Part shown: positions 27,226 to 36,483 of the stretch, one piece after another
Position numbering within the stretch: the stretch's first letter is position 1
Layout: every line of letters starts with the position of its first letter
Assembly (NCBI GenBank): GCA_022709525.1
Contig: JAKLIQ010000004.1
Location: forward strand, 137,260 to 188,277
Direction: 5' to 3'
DNA: 51,018 bases
Origin: Candidatus Omnitrophota bacterium
GTDB taxonomy: Bacteria > Omnitrophota > Omnitrophia > Omnitrophales > Aquincolibacteriaceae
The notes under the pieces: model-generated
Databases searched by the model: none
What the model was told of the DNA's origin: nothing
What the model saw: the letters and a program-made list of their open reading frames with translations, nothing else
Program-made: the position numbers and the translations under genes

Positions 27226-29289
27226 GTGAAAACCTCCGAGACCCAAAACGGAGAGTTGCGCTACATTCGGGGCGTCGGCCCCAAACGCTCCCTTATTTTC
27301 CAAAAGATCGGCATCCATTCGGTGCGCGACCTGCTTTATCTTTTTCCCCGCCGCTATGAAGACCGATCGCGATTCGCCTCTCTGAAGGACCCGCCCCTCG
27401 GCGAGCCCGTCACATGCAAAGGCGAGATCATGGATGTCAAATTCAAGCCCATCCGGGGCATGCCGCTTGTAGAGGTGCTTGTAGGTGACGCGGAAGGAAC
27501 TTTGAAGGCGGTCTGGTTCAATCAACCTTATCTTAAAAAACTTTTCCAGCCGGGCCAGCAGATCATTCTGTACGGGAAAATCGAGTTTTATCAAAAATAC
27601 CTTCAAATGCCGAATCCGGAATTTGAACTTGTGGAAGACCTTGAAGCGGCCTCCATCCACACCGGGCGCATCACGCCCATTTACCCGTTAACGGAGGGGC
27701 TTTTCCAACGATCTCTCAGAACCACGCTAAAAGAGGCGGTTGACCACCACCTTGATCACGCCATCCATGACCATCTTTCCCCGGAACTGCGGGAACGCAT
27801 GGATCTTTTGCCGTTGGACCGCGCGCTCCGCGAAATGCATTTCCCGGCCTCTTTTGAAGAACTCCAAAAGGCGAGACGCCGGATCGTTTTTGACGAATTC
27901 TTTTCCTTTGCGCTGCGGCTTTTTCTGAAAGTTAAAGCGATCAAAACGCAATACCGTTCGCCGGCCTTCCTGATCGACGGAAAATTAGCCGGCGAGTTTG
28001 AGAAATCCCTACCGTTCGCGCTCACGGAAAGCCAAACAAAAGCGATCCAAGACCTCTTCCAAGACCTAAGCCGGGAGATCCCCATGAACCGGCTCCTCCA
28101 AGGGGACGTGGGCTCCGGCAAAACCGTCGTGGCTGCGTTCGCATTCCTTGCCGCGCAACGCGCGGGATTTCAATCCGCATTCCTTATTCCAACCGAGATC
28201 CTCGCCGAACAGCATTACCGGACGCTTTTAAGGTTCCTGGAACCGCTTGGGATCCGTCCGGAACTTCTTACCAAAAGCACGGAACCCGAAAAACGCGCCC
28301 GCCTTATCGCGGAGCTCAAACAGGGGAAAGTTCCCGTTGTGATCGGCACGCACGCACTTTTACAGGAAGACGTCCATTTCAAAGGTCTGGGCCTTCTTGT
28401 GGTGGATGAACAGCACAAATTCGGCGTTCACCAGCGTAATCAGCTTTTGCGAAAAACGCCGCGGCCGCATCACCTCGTCATGACCGCTACGCCGATCCCG
28501 CGAACGCTCGCGCTTACGACTTACGCCGATCTTGATATTTCCGTTATGAAAGAAATGCCCAAAGGGCGCCGGCCGATCAAGACTTACTGGATCACTCGCA
28601 AAAAACAACCTGAAGTTCTTACCCACATGGCTTCTCGGATCCAAAAAGGGGAACAGGCTTACATCGTATTTCCCCTGATTGAAGAAACCGAAAAAGCCGA
28701 CCTGCTGGCCGCCAAGAAAGAATTTGAACGGTTGCGGAAAACGGTGTTCCAGAAATTCCGCCTTGGCTTAGTCCATGGAAAAATCGAGCGACCCGAGCGG
28801 GAAGCGATCATGCGCGCCTTTTCACGACGCGAACTCGATATCCTGGTCGCCACGTCGGTCATTGAGGTGGGGGTCGATCAACCGAATGCTACGATGATGA
28901 TCATCGAGAACGCGGAGCGTTTTGGCTTAGCCCAGCTTCATCAGTTGCGAGGACGTATCGGCCGCGGTTCGGTTGAATCCGCATGCTTCCTTTTCGGCGA
29001 ACCAACGACCGAGGAGGGGAAAATGCGCCTGCGGCTTCTCACCAAGATCACGGACGGCTTCAAGATCGCCGAGGAAGACCTCAAACTCCGCGGCCAGGGT
29101 GACCTGTGGGGCATCCGCCAATCGGGGGAACCCCTTTTCCGGATAGCCCATCCGGCGCTTGACGAGCCGATCCTTCTTGAAGCGCGAAAGGAAGCTCAAA
29201 AATTGATCGACGAGATTCCCGGCGGCACTCTCGAAAAAACCCCATTCTGGGTTCAAAAATATCTCGAACAAATGCCTAAAACCGATTAA
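27226..29289 (+). CDS. recG: ATP-dependent DNA helicase RecG
   Basis: Remodels stalled forks and branched DNA. The N-terminal wedge domain holds an OB fold (about 60-150) after RYIRGVGPKRS. Walker A GDVGSGKT lies at about 293-300 and the DEQH box at about 394-397. Later motifs are MTATPIPRTLA, VATSVIEVGVDQPNA and QLRGRIGRG. The TRG region follows (EDLKLRGQGDLWGIRQSG). The 687 residues are full length. The start is a GTG with GGAG ten bases upstream. With priA and the uracil-DNA glycosylase nearby, several repair genes are interspersed among metabolic genes, with no sign of a dedicated operon. Confidence 0.95.
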   Translation: MKTSETQNGELRYIRGVGPKRSLIFQKIGIHSVRDLLYLFPRRYEDRSRFASLKDPPLGEPVTCKGEIMDVKFKPIRGMPLVEVLVGDAEGTLKAVWFNQPYLKKLFQPGQQIILYGKIEFYQKYLQMPNPEFELVEDLEAASIHTGRITPIYPLTEGLFQRSLRTTLKEAVDHHLDHAIHDHLSPELRERMDLLPLDRALREMHFPASFEELQKARRRIVFDEFFSFALRLFLKVKAIKTQYRSPAFLIDGKLAGEFEKSLPFALTESQTKAIQDLFQDLSREIPMNRLLQGDVGSGKTVVAAFAFLAAQRAGFQSAFLIPTEILAEQHYRTLLRFLEPLGIRPELLTKSTEPEKRARLIAELKQGKVPVVIGTHALLQEDVHFKGLGLLVVDEQHKFGVHQRNQLLRKTPRPHHLVMTATPIPRTLALTTYADLDISVMKEMPKGRRPIKTYWITRKKQPEVLTHMASRIQKGEQAYIVFPLIEETEKADLLAAKKEFERLRKTVFQKFRLGLVHGKIERPEREAIMRAFSRRELDILVATSVIEVGVDQPNATMMIIENAERFGLAQLHQLRGRIGRGSVESACFLFGEPTTEEGKMRLRLLTKITDGFKIAEEDLKLRGQGDLWGIRQSGEPLFRIAHPALDEPILLEARKEAQKLIDEIPGGTLEKTPFWVQKYLEQMPKTD

Positions 29290-29300
29290 ACTACGTCCCC

Positions 29301-29900
29301 ATGCGCATCATCAGCGGCAAATTCAAATCCCGGAAGATCGATTTCCCCAAGAACCGTCTGACCCGTCCCATGACGGACCGGACCAAGGAAACGCTTTTTA
29401 ATATCGTGGGGTCATTTGTCTTCGGAAAGCACGTCCTAGACCTCTATGCGGGATCGGGAAGTCTGGGGCTGGAGGCATTGAGCCGGGGAGCGATCAGCGC
29501 CACGTTTGTGGACCAGGCGTCGTGGGCGCAGAAGATCATCGAAAAGAACTTGAAGAGCCTCGGGCTGGAATCGCAAGCGACCATGGTCGGCATGGATATG
29601 CTTGCAGCGATCCGAAAACTTGAGAAAAAAAAGGTGGGATTTTCCCTTATTTTCGTGGACCCCCCGTTCATGAAGGGGCTTGTCAAAAAGACATTGCTGC
29701 GGCTGGACGGCTCTGATATAGTCCTGCCCTTTGCCCAGGTCGTCGTCGGACATATGTGGCGGGAAGAGCTGCCGGACGCCGAACTAAAGCATCTTAAGTT
29801 GGTCCGCACGAAACGCATCGGGCAAGCATGCCTTTCTTTCTATTTCCGATTGGAATCAACCGATGAAAAAACGAAAAGCTATATATCCGGGGAGCTTTGA
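29301..29900 (+). CDS. rsmD: 16S rRNA (guanine(966)-N2)-methyltransferase
   Basis: Methylates G966 of 16S rRNA in the assembling 30S subunit using S-adenosylmethionine. The RsmD pattern is clear: MRIISGKFKSRKI at the start, RPMTDRTKETLFNI, the SAM-binding DLYAGSGSLGLEALSRGA (about 49-66) and the catalytic DPPF motif near 115. The length of 199 is slightly above average. The last 38 bases overlap coaD in another frame. The rsmD-coaD pair is common in bacteria and often co-transcribed. Confidence 0.93.
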   Translation: MRIISGKFKSRKIDFPKNRLTRPMTDRTKETLFNIVGSFVFGKHVLDLYAGSGSLGLEALSRGAISATFVDQASWAQKIIEKNLKSLGLESQATMVGMDMLAAIRKLEKKKVGFSLIFVDPPFMKGLVKKTLLRLDGSDIVLPFAQVVVGHMWREELPDAELKHLKLVRTKRIGQACLSFYFRLESTDEKTKSYISGEL

Positions 29901-30363
29901 TCCGGTCACGTTCGGTCATTTAGACCTGATCGAACGGGCGCTCAATCTTTTTGACGAGCTGATCGTGATCGTCGCCTCCAACCCGTCTAAAAAAACCTTA
30001 TTTACCGCCGCAGAACGCTCGAATTTCCTCAAGGTAGCTCTTAAAAACGAACCACGCGTGAAGGTCAGGACTTGGCAGGGCCTCACGGTCGATCTCGCCG
30101 AAAAAGAAGGGGCCTCGACGCTGATCCGGGGGATCCGGGCGACTTCTGACTTTGATTATGAATTTCAGATGGCGCTCACGAACCGGAAGCTTGCCCCAAA
30201 GATCGACACTCTATTTCTCATGCCTTCCGAAGCGTACTTCTATCTTTCTTCGCGCCTTATCAAAGAGATCGCACAGCTGGGCGGGGACGTGACGCGTTAC
30301 GTGCCGGCTTCTGTCGCCAAAATGATCAAGAAGAAATTCTCGCAGGGCGGGGTGCGCGCCTGA
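29863..30363 (+). CDS. coaD: Pantetheine-phosphate adenylyltransferase
   Basis: Makes dephospho-CoA from 4'-phosphopantetheine and ATP, the fourth step of coenzyme A synthesis. The nucleotidyltransferase signature YPGSFDPVTFGHLDLI opens the protein, followed by the RGIRATSDFDYEFQMALTNR segment and the late LSSRLIKEIAQLGGDV. The usual ISS is LSS here, which is conservative. It has 166 residues. The start lies 38 bases inside rsmD, and the family really begins there, so the overlap is genuine. The stop and the next ATG share one base (TGATG). CoA feeds the acyl-carrier pathway encoded downstream. Confidence 0.95.
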   Translation: MKKRKAIYPGSFDPVTFGHLDLIERALNLFDELIVIVASNPSKKTLFTAAERSNFLKVALKNEPRVKVRTWQGLTVDLAEKEGASTLIRGIRATSDFDYEFQMALTNRKLAPKIDTLFLMPSEAYFYLSSRLIKEIAQLGGDVTRYVPASVAKMIKKKFSQGGVRA

Positions 30364-30845
30364 TGAAATTCATCCTTTCGGAATTCTCGGAAGGGGTCCG
30401 GGTCCCCGTTGAAGGTTTCTACGATCCTAAAGCCATCGAGATCGAATTTCCGGACATGATCTATACGGCCTCCATCGAATTGCGCGGTACGGCCGAAAAA
30501 AGCGCCGGCACTTTCCGTTTCCAAGGAGTGCTCAAAACCGCCGTGAAGCGCACCTGCGGCAAGTGCCTGAAAGAGAAAAGCGAGCCCTTATCGTGCAATT
30601 TTGACTGGATCTTTGATGTTCTCGATAAAGAATCTATCGAGCCGCTTGAGAATGTTCGAGAGCTTTTGATCCTCGAGCATCCGCTCGTCTACCGGTGCAG
30701 GCCGGAATGCCGAGGTCTTTGTCCGCATTGCGGCACCGATCTCAATGATGGCTCTTGCAATTGTAAGGAAAATGGCTATCATGCTTCCCCAGTCATCATA
30801 AAAAAAGTGAAATCCAAGAAGGAGCGCAATCATGGCAAATCCTAA
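30363..30845 (+). CDS. DUF177 (YceD-family) protein
   Basis: A 160-residue member of the DUF177 family, whose genes almost always precede rpmF; family members have been linked to large-subunit rRNA maturation. The central VKRTCGKCLKEKSEPL (C-x2-C) and the C-terminal RCRPECRGLCPHCGTDLNDGSC segment show the family's cysteine pattern and may bind a metal. It starts one base inside coaD and overlaps rpmF by 14 bases. The rpmF ribosome site (AAGGAG) lies inside its last codons. Function in this organism is inferred from family and position. Confidence 0.88.
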   Translation: MKFILSEFSEGVRVPVEGFYDPKAIEIEFPDMIYTASIELRGTAEKSAGTFRFQGVLKTAVKRTCGKCLKEKSEPLSCNFDWIFDVLDKESIEPLENVRELLILEHPLVYRCRPECRGLCPHCGTDLNDGSCNCKENGYHASPVIIKKVKSKKERNHGKS

Positions 30846-31029
30846 ACGAAGACATTCGAACACCCGCTCGCGGCTGCGCCGGGCCCACGACCATTTGGCC
30901 GTGAAATCCAGCTCACAATGCGCTCAGTGCGGGGCGTTCGTCCTGCCGCACCGGGTCTGTACCGCCTGCGGTTACTATAAAGGCAAGCTGGTCAAGACCA
31001 TCAAGGTCAAAACCAAGGAGAAGGCCTGA
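30832..31029 (+). CDS. rpmF: Large-subunit ribosomal protein L32
   Basis: A 65-residue basic ribosomal protein of the 50S subunit. MANPKRRHSNTRSRLRRAHD is the standard L32 start, and the zinc ribbon has all four cysteines (C30, C33, C43, C46), i.e. the zinc-dependent form. The lysine-rich tail KTIKVKTKEKA is a little longer than average. AAGGAG inside the DUF177 gene serves as its ribosome site. plsX follows after 4 bases, keeping the classical rpmF-plsX-fabH arrangement that links ribosome output with membrane lipid synthesis. Confidence 0.96.
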   Translation: MANPKRRHSNTRSRLRRAHDHLAVKSSSQCAQCGAFVLPHRVCTACGYYKGKLVKTIKVKTKEKA

Positions 31030-31033
31030 TCCC

Positions 31034-32083
31034 ATGATCCGTATTGCGCTCGACGGAATGGGCGGGGATTACGCCCCGCAAGTTGTAGTCGAAGGAGCGG
31101 TCATGGCCGCCAACGATTTTGAGCATCTCGAGATCGTCCTGGTCGGTCAAACGGCCGCTTTAAAAAGGGAACTCAACAAACACAAGGTCCTGGGCGGCAA
31201 GATCATTCTCCACGAAGCCAACGATGTGATCGGGATGGGGGAATCGCCCGTCGCCGCGCTCCGCAAGAAAAAAGACTCCTCGATCGGCGTTTGTATCGAC
31301 TTGGTAAAAAAGAAAGAAGCGGCAGCGGCTGTTTCTGCCGGAAACACGGGCGCCATGGTGGCTGCTGCGACGCTTAATCTCGGCATGCTGCCGGGCATCA
31401 AACGTCCGGGCATCGCCATCGCGACCCCGACGCTGCACGGGATGTCGGTCACGGTGGACGTCGGCGCGAATCTTAATCCTTCCGCTTATGAACTCTTCCA
31501 ATACGCCATCATGGCGGATGTCTTCGCCAAAAGTATCCTCAAGAAAAAACGCCCTTCGATCGGGCTCCTGAATATCGGCGAAGAAGAATCTAAAGGCACG
31601 GAAGTCCTTAAAGAAACCTACAAACTTCTCCGCGAATCGACGCTTAATTTTATCGGGAACATCGAAGGCCGCGATTTCTTCTCGGGCAAGGCCGACTGCA
31701 TCATCTGCGACGGATTTGTCGGGAACGTGGTCCTCAAAATGGTGGAAAGCGTCCTTGAAACCTCGGTGGCGCTGATCGGCCGGGAACTCCGCAAGAATTG
31801 GATCACATCGATCGCGGCATGGCTTCTCAAGCCAACGCTGTCAGCCATCCGCCGCGAAACCAACTATGAAGAAGCTGGCGGCGCGCCGCTTTTGGGCGTT
31901 GACGGCAATATCATCATCAGTCACGGCATTTCCTCAGCCCTCGCCATCCGCAACGCGATCCGCGTCGCAGGCGAGCTCGTCACAACGCGCGTCAACGCGC
32001 AGATCATCGAAGCGATCACTCCGTACCTGAACCACGCCGTTCCGCCTGCCGCTCCGGCCGAACGCAAACCCGGCAATGTCTGA
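31034..32083 (+). CDS. plsX: Phosphate acyltransferase PlsX
   Basis: Converts acyl-ACP to acyl-phosphate, the acyl donor for PlsY in phospholipid synthesis. It starts with the family's IALDGMGGDYAP and has ESPVAALRKKKDSSI, SAGNTGAMVAAA, VDVGANLNPSAYELFQ, LNIGEEESKGTE and CDGFVGNVVLK in order. The 349 residues are full length. It is a peripheral membrane enzyme. PlsY, its partner, is encoded at 40643, and the ACP and FabH it works beside lie directly downstream. Confidence 0.95.
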   Translation: MIRIALDGMGGDYAPQVVVEGAVMAANDFEHLEIVLVGQTAALKRELNKHKVLGGKIILHEANDVIGMGESPVAALRKKKDSSIGVCIDLVKKKEAAAAVSAGNTGAMVAAATLNLGMLPGIKRPGIAIATPTLHGMSVTVDVGANLNPSAYELFQYAIMADVFAKSILKKKRPSIGLLNIGEEESKGTEVLKETYKLLRESTLNFIGNIEGRDFFSGKADCIICDGFVGNVVLKMVESVLETSVALIGRELRKNWITSIAAWLLKPTLSAIRRETNYEEAGGAPLLGVDGNIIISHGISSALAIRNAIRVAGELVTTRVNAQIIEAITPYLNHAVPPAAPAERKPGNV

Positions 32084-32100
32084 TTGATCCCAAAGGAATC

Positions 32101-33087
32101 ATGACCGCACCTTATCGTGCCGCCATCACGGGGCTCGGGGCCTACGTGCCCGAAAAGATTTTGACAAATGCTGATCTCGAAAAAATGGTGGAAACCACAG
32201 ATGAGTGGATCCGCACACGCACCGGTATCCGTGAACGCCACATCGCCGCGGCGGACCAGGCCACAAGCGATCTCGCGCTCCCGGCCTCACAAGAGGCATT
32301 GAAAAACGCCGGCCTTACCCCCAAAGACCTTGATCTGATCATTGTCGCAACCACCTCGCCGGACATGTTTTTCCCTTCGGCAGCCTGTTTTCTCCAAGCA
32401 AAGCTCGGCGCATCTTGCGGCGCCTTTGACATGGCGGCCGCTTGCTCCGGTTTTGCCTACGCACTTTCGGTGGCAGAAAGCTTCGTTAAATCAGGCCTTC
32501 ATAAACATATCTTAGTTGTCGGCGCCGAGACCATTTCCAGATTTATCAACTGGACCGACCGCGGAACATGCGTCCTCTTCGGCGATGGCGCCGGCGCGGC
32601 CGTTGTTTCCCGCTCCAAGGACGGACATGGCATCCTGGCTTCCTATCTGGGGGCTGACGGCCGCGAGAGCGAGATCCTCCAGATCCCGGCGGGCGGATCC
32701 CGGATCCCTCCGAGCGCGGAAAGTATCGCGAATAACCTGCACTATATTCGCATGCAAGGGCCGGAACTTTTCAAGATCGCGGTCAAAACCATGGAGCAAG
32801 CCGTTCACAAGGTGTTGGAATACGAGCATCTTAAAATAAAAGACATTAGTTGTCTCATCCCGCATCAGGCCAATGACCGCATCCTGCGCGCCGTCGCCGA
32901 CCGTCTGAAGATCCCGCATGAAAAAGTTTTTATCAATGTGGACCGATACGGCAATATGTCCAGCGCCTCCACCGTCATCGCTCTTTATGAGGCCGTGAAG
33001 ACCGGGGTTGTTAAAAAAGGGGATTACGTGGTCCTCGTCGCCTTTGGCGGCGGGCTAACCTGGGGCGCAAGCCTCATCAAGTGGTAA
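32101..33087 (+). CDS. fabH: Beta-ketoacyl-ACP synthase III
   Basis: Starts fatty-acid chains by condensing acetyl-CoA (or a branched acyl-CoA) with malonyl-ACP. The thiolase fold has the nucleophile C115 in AAACSGFAYAL, the catalytic histidine in IPHQANDRI (about 257) and the asparagine in GNMSSAS (about 285). RTGIRERHI near 40-48 is the CoA-binding loop. Its 328 residues are normal. AAAGGAATC precedes the ATG. Substrate preference cannot be read reliably. It stands between plsX and fabD in the standard order. Confidence 0.95.
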   Translation: MTAPYRAAITGLGAYVPEKILTNADLEKMVETTDEWIRTRTGIRERHIAAADQATSDLALPASQEALKNAGLTPKDLDLIIVATTSPDMFFPSAACFLQAKLGASCGAFDMAAACSGFAYALSVAESFVKSGLHKHILVVGAETISRFINWTDRGTCVLFGDGAGAAVVSRSKDGHGILASYLGADGRESEILQIPAGGSRIPPSAESIANNLHYIRMQGPELFKIAVKTMEQAVHKVLEYEHLKIKDISCLIPHQANDRILRAVADRLKIPHEKVFINVDRYGNMSSASTVIALYEAVKTGVVKKGDYVVLVAFGGGLTWGASLIKW

Positions 33088-33094
33088 ATCTTCC

Positions 33095-34036
33095 ATGAAA
33101 AAACCTATCGGCTTTTTATTTCCCGGGCAAGGCGCGCAATTCGTCGGTATGGGAAAAGATCTGATTGAACAAAGCCCCGCCGCGCGCGCGGTCTATGAAA
33201 AAGCTGATGCGACGCTTGGTTATTCGATCAGCAAGATCTGTTTCGAAGGGCCCGAAACCGAATTAACACGGACGCTTTACGCGCAAACCGGCATTCTCGT
33301 CACAAGTCTTGCGGCACTCGCTGCTCTGCGCGAGAAGATCCCGGAGCTTGAACCGTCGCTTGTAGCGGGATTGAGTCTTGGAGAATTTACGGCCCTGACG
33401 GCTTCCGGCGCCATTTCGTTTGAAGATGCCCTGAAGCTCGTACAAATTCGTGCCGAGGCGATGGAAAGCGCTGCGAAGAATAATCCCGGAACCATGGCTT
33501 CTGTCATGGGCCTTGATGTCGAACAATGCAGAATTGTCGCCCAGGAAGCCGGATGCGAAGTCGCGAATCTTAACACGCCGGATCAAACGGTCCTTTCGGG
33601 AACGCTCGCCGCGATCGAAAAAGCATGCAAGATCGCGGAGGCGAAGGGCGCGAAACGCGCGATGCCACTAAAGGTGGGCGGGGCCTTTCATTCGTCGCTC
33701 ATGAGTGACGCGAAAGCGCGCCTTGAAGCGGCGCTCGCAAAAACCTCGGTTCAAAAACCTCGGTGTTCTTTTATTCCTAACGTCACGGCCCAAACGGTAT
33801 CTGATCCGGAAATGATCCGCTCGCTTTTAGCCAAACAACTGACAAGCTCGGTCCAATGGGTCCGAACCATGGCGGTGGCGAAAGAATCGGGGATCGCCAC
33901 CTATCTTGAGATCGGCCCCGGAAAAGTCCTGAAGGGACTCGCCCGGAAATGTCAGCCCGAACTTGAAGTTTTGTGTTTTGGCGGCATGGCTGATTTCAAA
34001 ACCCTTGAGCCGCTCGCATTGCCGGCAAAATCTTAA
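33095..34036 (+). CDS. fabD: Malonyl-CoA:ACP transacylase
   Basis: Moves malonyl groups from CoA to ACP for chain elongation. FPGQGAQFVGMG (about 8-19) forms the oxyanion side, GLSLGEFTAL (about 92-101) carries the nucleophile serine, and GGAFHSSLM (about 201-209) the catalytic histidine. The late NVTAQ is also typical. The 313 residues are full length. Two copies of CAAAAACCTCGGT, 14 bases apart, fall at 33738-33764, but the protein aligns with E. coli FabD there without a gap. It follows fabH by 7 bases. Confidence 0.94.
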   Translation: MKKPIGFLFPGQGAQFVGMGKDLIEQSPAARAVYEKADATLGYSISKICFEGPETELTRTLYAQTGILVTSLAALAALREKIPELEPSLVAGLSLGEFTALTASGAISFEDALKLVQIRAEAMESAAKNNPGTMASVMGLDVEQCRIVAQEAGCEVANLNTPDQTVLSGTLAAIEKACKIAEAKGAKRAMPLKVGGAFHSSLMSDAKARLEAALAKTSVQKPRCSFIPNVTAQTVSDPEMIRSLLAKQLTSSVQWVRTMAVAKESGIATYLEIGPGKVLKGLARKCQPELEVLCFGGMADFKTLEPLALPAKS

Positions 34037-34055
34037 CAAAAGAAGGAGATCATTT

Positions 34056-34799
34056 ATGATGCTTAAAGATAAAGTCGCGCTTGTCACGGGAGCAGGCCGG
34101 GGGATCGGCCAGGCGATCGCGCTTGCGTTCGCAAAAGAAGGCGCTATTTTGGTTCTTTCGGACCTTAAAACCGAGTTTTTGACCGAAACCGAGGCACTCG
34201 CTAAACAAGCGGGATCCCCGAAATGTCTTTTGACGCAAGCCAATGTGGCAAATGGGGATGAAGTGGACCAAGTCGTCAAAATTGCCCTTGACACCTTTGA
34301 ACGCATCGATATACTCGTCAACGTCGCGGGCATCACGAAGGACGGATTGCTCGCCACCATGTCCGAACAGGACTGGGATGATGTTCTTTCGATCAATTTG
34401 AAGAGCGCGTTCCTCTTTACCAAGGCATGCGCCAGGCCCATGATGAAGCAAAGAAGCGGGGCCGTTATTAATATCGCTTCGATCATCGGGATCGCCGGGA
34501 ACGCCGGGCAGGCGAATTACGCGGCTTCCAAAGGCGGCATGATCGCCTTGACAAAAAGCACCGCGAAAGAGTTGGCCAAGCGCAACATCCGGGCTAACGC
34601 GATCGCGCCGGGGTTCATCAAGACCAAAATGACCGACAAGCTTCCGCCGGATCTGGTGGAAAAAATGAAAGAGCAGATCGGCCTGAAGCGTCTTGGCGAG
34701 CCTCAAGATGTAGCGAATGTTGCCGTATTTTTGGCATCGGAAGCGTCGGCATACGTCACCGGACAGACGATCGTTGTAGATGGTGGCCTCGTACTCTGA
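34056..34799 (+). CDS. fabG: 3-oxoacyl-ACP reductase
   Basis: An NADPH-dependent short-chain dehydrogenase that reduces beta-ketoacyl-ACP. TGAGRGIGQAIA (cofactor loop), NVAGITKDG, IASIIGIAGNAGQANYAASKGG (catalytic Ser, Tyr and Lys) and the C-terminal SAYVTGQTIVVDGG are all present. The 247 residues match the family exactly. The ATG at 34056 is chosen because AAGGAG stands 7 bases upstream; a longer reading frame runs back into fabD but is not family-like. It is followed by acpP with its own strong ribosome site. Confidence 0.95.
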   Translation: MMLKDKVALVTGAGRGIGQAIALAFAKEGAILVLSDLKTEFLTETEALAKQAGSPKCLLTQANVANGDEVDQVVKIALDTFERIDILVNVAGITKDGLLATMSEQDWDDVLSINLKSAFLFTKACARPMMKQRSGAVINIASIIGIAGNAGQANYAASKGGMIALTKSTAKELAKRNIRANAIAPGFIKTKMTDKLPPDLVEKMKEQIGLKRLGEPQDVANVAVFLASEASAYVTGQTIVVDGGLVL

Positions 34800-34845
34800 C
34801 GCAGACATCAAGCAGTAAAGCTTTAAATCATTAAAGGAGGAATCG

Positions 34846-35085
34846 ATGGGCGTTCAAGAAAAGATCACAGAAATTATTGTCGAACAGCTTGGCGTAAAAC
34901 CCGAAGAGGTCGTTCCGGAAGCGTCTTTCGTGGATGATCTCGGCGCGGATTCTTTGGATACGGTCGAATTGGTCATGGCCTTCGAAGAAGAGTTCGGAGC
35001 GGAAATCCCTGACGAAGATGCCGAAAAGCTCCAGACCGTAGGGGACGCCATCAAGTACGTCGAAGAAAAAACAGGACAGAAGTAG
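34846..35085 (+). CDS. acpP: Acyl carrier protein
   Basis: The 79-residue acidic carrier that holds growing acyl chains on a phosphopantetheine arm. The attachment site is S36 in [22 protein letters not shown]; the four-helix pattern and acidic helix II are normal. AAAGGAGG stands 5 bases upstream of the ATG, one of the best ribosome sites here, fitting the high amount of ACP cells need. CoA for its arm would come through CoaD; the ACP synthase gene is not in the window. Confidence 0.97.
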   Translation: MGVQEKITEIIVEQLGVKPEEVVPEASFVDDLGADSLDTVELVMAFEEEFGAEIPDEDAEKLQTVGDAIKYVEEKTGQK

Positions 35086-35139
35086 TCGCCTGTTGTTTCA
35101 ACTCCTACAGATCCTTTCACCTACGGAAAAATTTTCACC

Positions 35140-36381
35140 ATGCGTCGTGTAGTTATTACCGGTGTTGGCATGATCACGCCTCTGGCCAATACCGCCGCAG
35201 AGACCTGGCAAGGCTTCCTGAAAGGCAAGAGCGGGACGGGTCCGTTGACCCAGCTCGATCCGGCTCCCTTCAATTCCAAGGTCGCCGCCGAGGTCAAGGG
35301 CTTCGATCCCGCCAAGTATATGACCCTCAAAGACATCAAAAAAACGGATGTCTTTGTCCAGTTCGGCGTTGCCAGCGCCAAAATGGCCATGGAAGACGCA
35401 AAGCTGGATATCGCCAAAGAGGATGTCCGCCGCATCGGTATCCTCGTGGGATCCGGGATCGGCGGCCTTCGCGTCATTGAGGAACAGCACCGCCAGATGA
35501 TGGAAAAAGGGCCAAGCCGTATTTCGCCGTTCCTCATCCCGATGTTGATCGTCAATATGGCGCCGGGCCAGATCTCCATTGCGCTCGGACTGAAAGGTCC
35601 CAGCAACTGTGTGGCCACGGCTTGCGCCACAGGATCTAATGCGATCGGCGATGCTTTTAAGCTCATCCAGCGCGGTGAAGCCGATGTCATGTTCGCCGGC
35701 GGCACGGAATCCTGCATCACAAATCTTGGATTCGGCGGCTTTGACGCCATGAAAGCGCTCAGCACGCACAACGCACACCCTGAAACCGCGTCACGCCCGT
35801 TTGACAAGACCCGCAGCGGATTTGTTATGGGGGAAGGCTGCGCGATCCTGATTATGGAAGAATTGGAGCGTGCCAAAAAACGGGGCGCCACGATCTACGC
35901 GGAGATGGCAGGTTATGGGATGACCTCTGATGCGAGCCATATTACCGCGCCCGATCCGAGCGGGGAAGGCGCCGCGCGCTGCATGGTCCTCGCGATGAAA
36001 GACGCCAACCTCCGTCCCGAAGATGTCGATTACATCAATGCTCACGGAACTTCGACGCCACTGAACGATAAGGTTGAAACGCTGGCGATCAAAAAAGCTC
36101 TCGGCGAGAACGTTGCTAGAAAGATCAAGATCAGTTCGACTAAGTCTATGACCGGTCATCTTCTTGGAGCTGCCGGAGCCGTGGAAGGCGCCGCCTGCGT
36201 CCTAGCGATCCGGGACCAGATCATACCGCCGACCATCAATTACAAGCATCCGGACCCGGATTGCGACCTGAATTACGTTCCAAACGAAGCTCTATCCTGC
36301 CGCGTTCGCGTTGCTCTTTCCAACTCGCTCGGCTTTGGGGGACATAATGCCTGTATCGCGTTCAAAGCGTACCAGGACTAA
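35140..36381 (+). CDS. fabF: Beta-ketoacyl-ACP synthase II
   Basis: Elongates acyl-ACP by condensing it with malonyl-ACP. It has the nucleophile C162 in ATACATGSNAIG and catalytic histidines in NAHGTSTPLND and SMTGHLLGAAGA. The gating region GFGGFDAMKALS and the C-terminal SNSLGFGGHN are also present. The 413 residues are full length. The 54-base gap after acpP has no strong ribosome site (CGGAAAAA only). It closes the fab cluster; fabZ, fabA and fabI are not found here and must lie elsewhere. Confidence 0.96.
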   Translation: MRRVVITGVGMITPLANTAAETWQGFLKGKSGTGPLTQLDPAPFNSKVAAEVKGFDPAKYMTLKDIKKTDVFVQFGVASAKMAMEDAKLDIAKEDVRRIGILVGSGIGGLRVIEEQHRQMMEKGPSRISPFLIPMLIVNMAPGQISIALGLKGPSNCVATACATGSNAIGDAFKLIQRGEADVMFAGGTESCITNLGFGGFDAMKALSTHNAHPETASRPFDKTRSGFVMGEGCAILIMEELERAKKRGATIYAEMAGYGMTSDASHITAPDPSGEGAARCMVLAMKDANLRPEDVDYINAHGTSTPLNDKVETLAIKKALGENVARKIKISSTKSMTGHLLGAAGAVEGAACVLAIRDQIIPPTINYKHPDPDCDLNYVPNEALSCRVRVALSNSLGFGGHNACIAFKAYQD

Positions 36382-36483
36382 TTCCCCTTTTTTCCCTCTT
36401 CAGACACTACCCCTATCTGCCGAAATATTAGATGTGAGCGTCAACCCTAAAAGGGATGATTTCTGTTCTAAAAACACCCGATC
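36382..36483. other. Intergenic gap fabF-smc, no convincing signal
   Basis: A pyrimidine-rich 102-base gap. TATTAG at 36426-36431 could be a -10 box but has no matching -35. CCCTAAAAGGG near 36446-36456 is a very short palindrome. There is no Shine-Dalgarno sequence in front of the smc ATG, and no terminator-like stem with a T-run is seen. Confidence 0.4.

Noticed and set aside
33738-33764. Tandem 13-base copy CAAAAACCTCGGT in fabD, 14 bases apart
   Set aside because: The spacing is not a multiple of three, yet the protein aligns with E. coli FabD here without a gap, so a recent duplication or frameshift is not supported.
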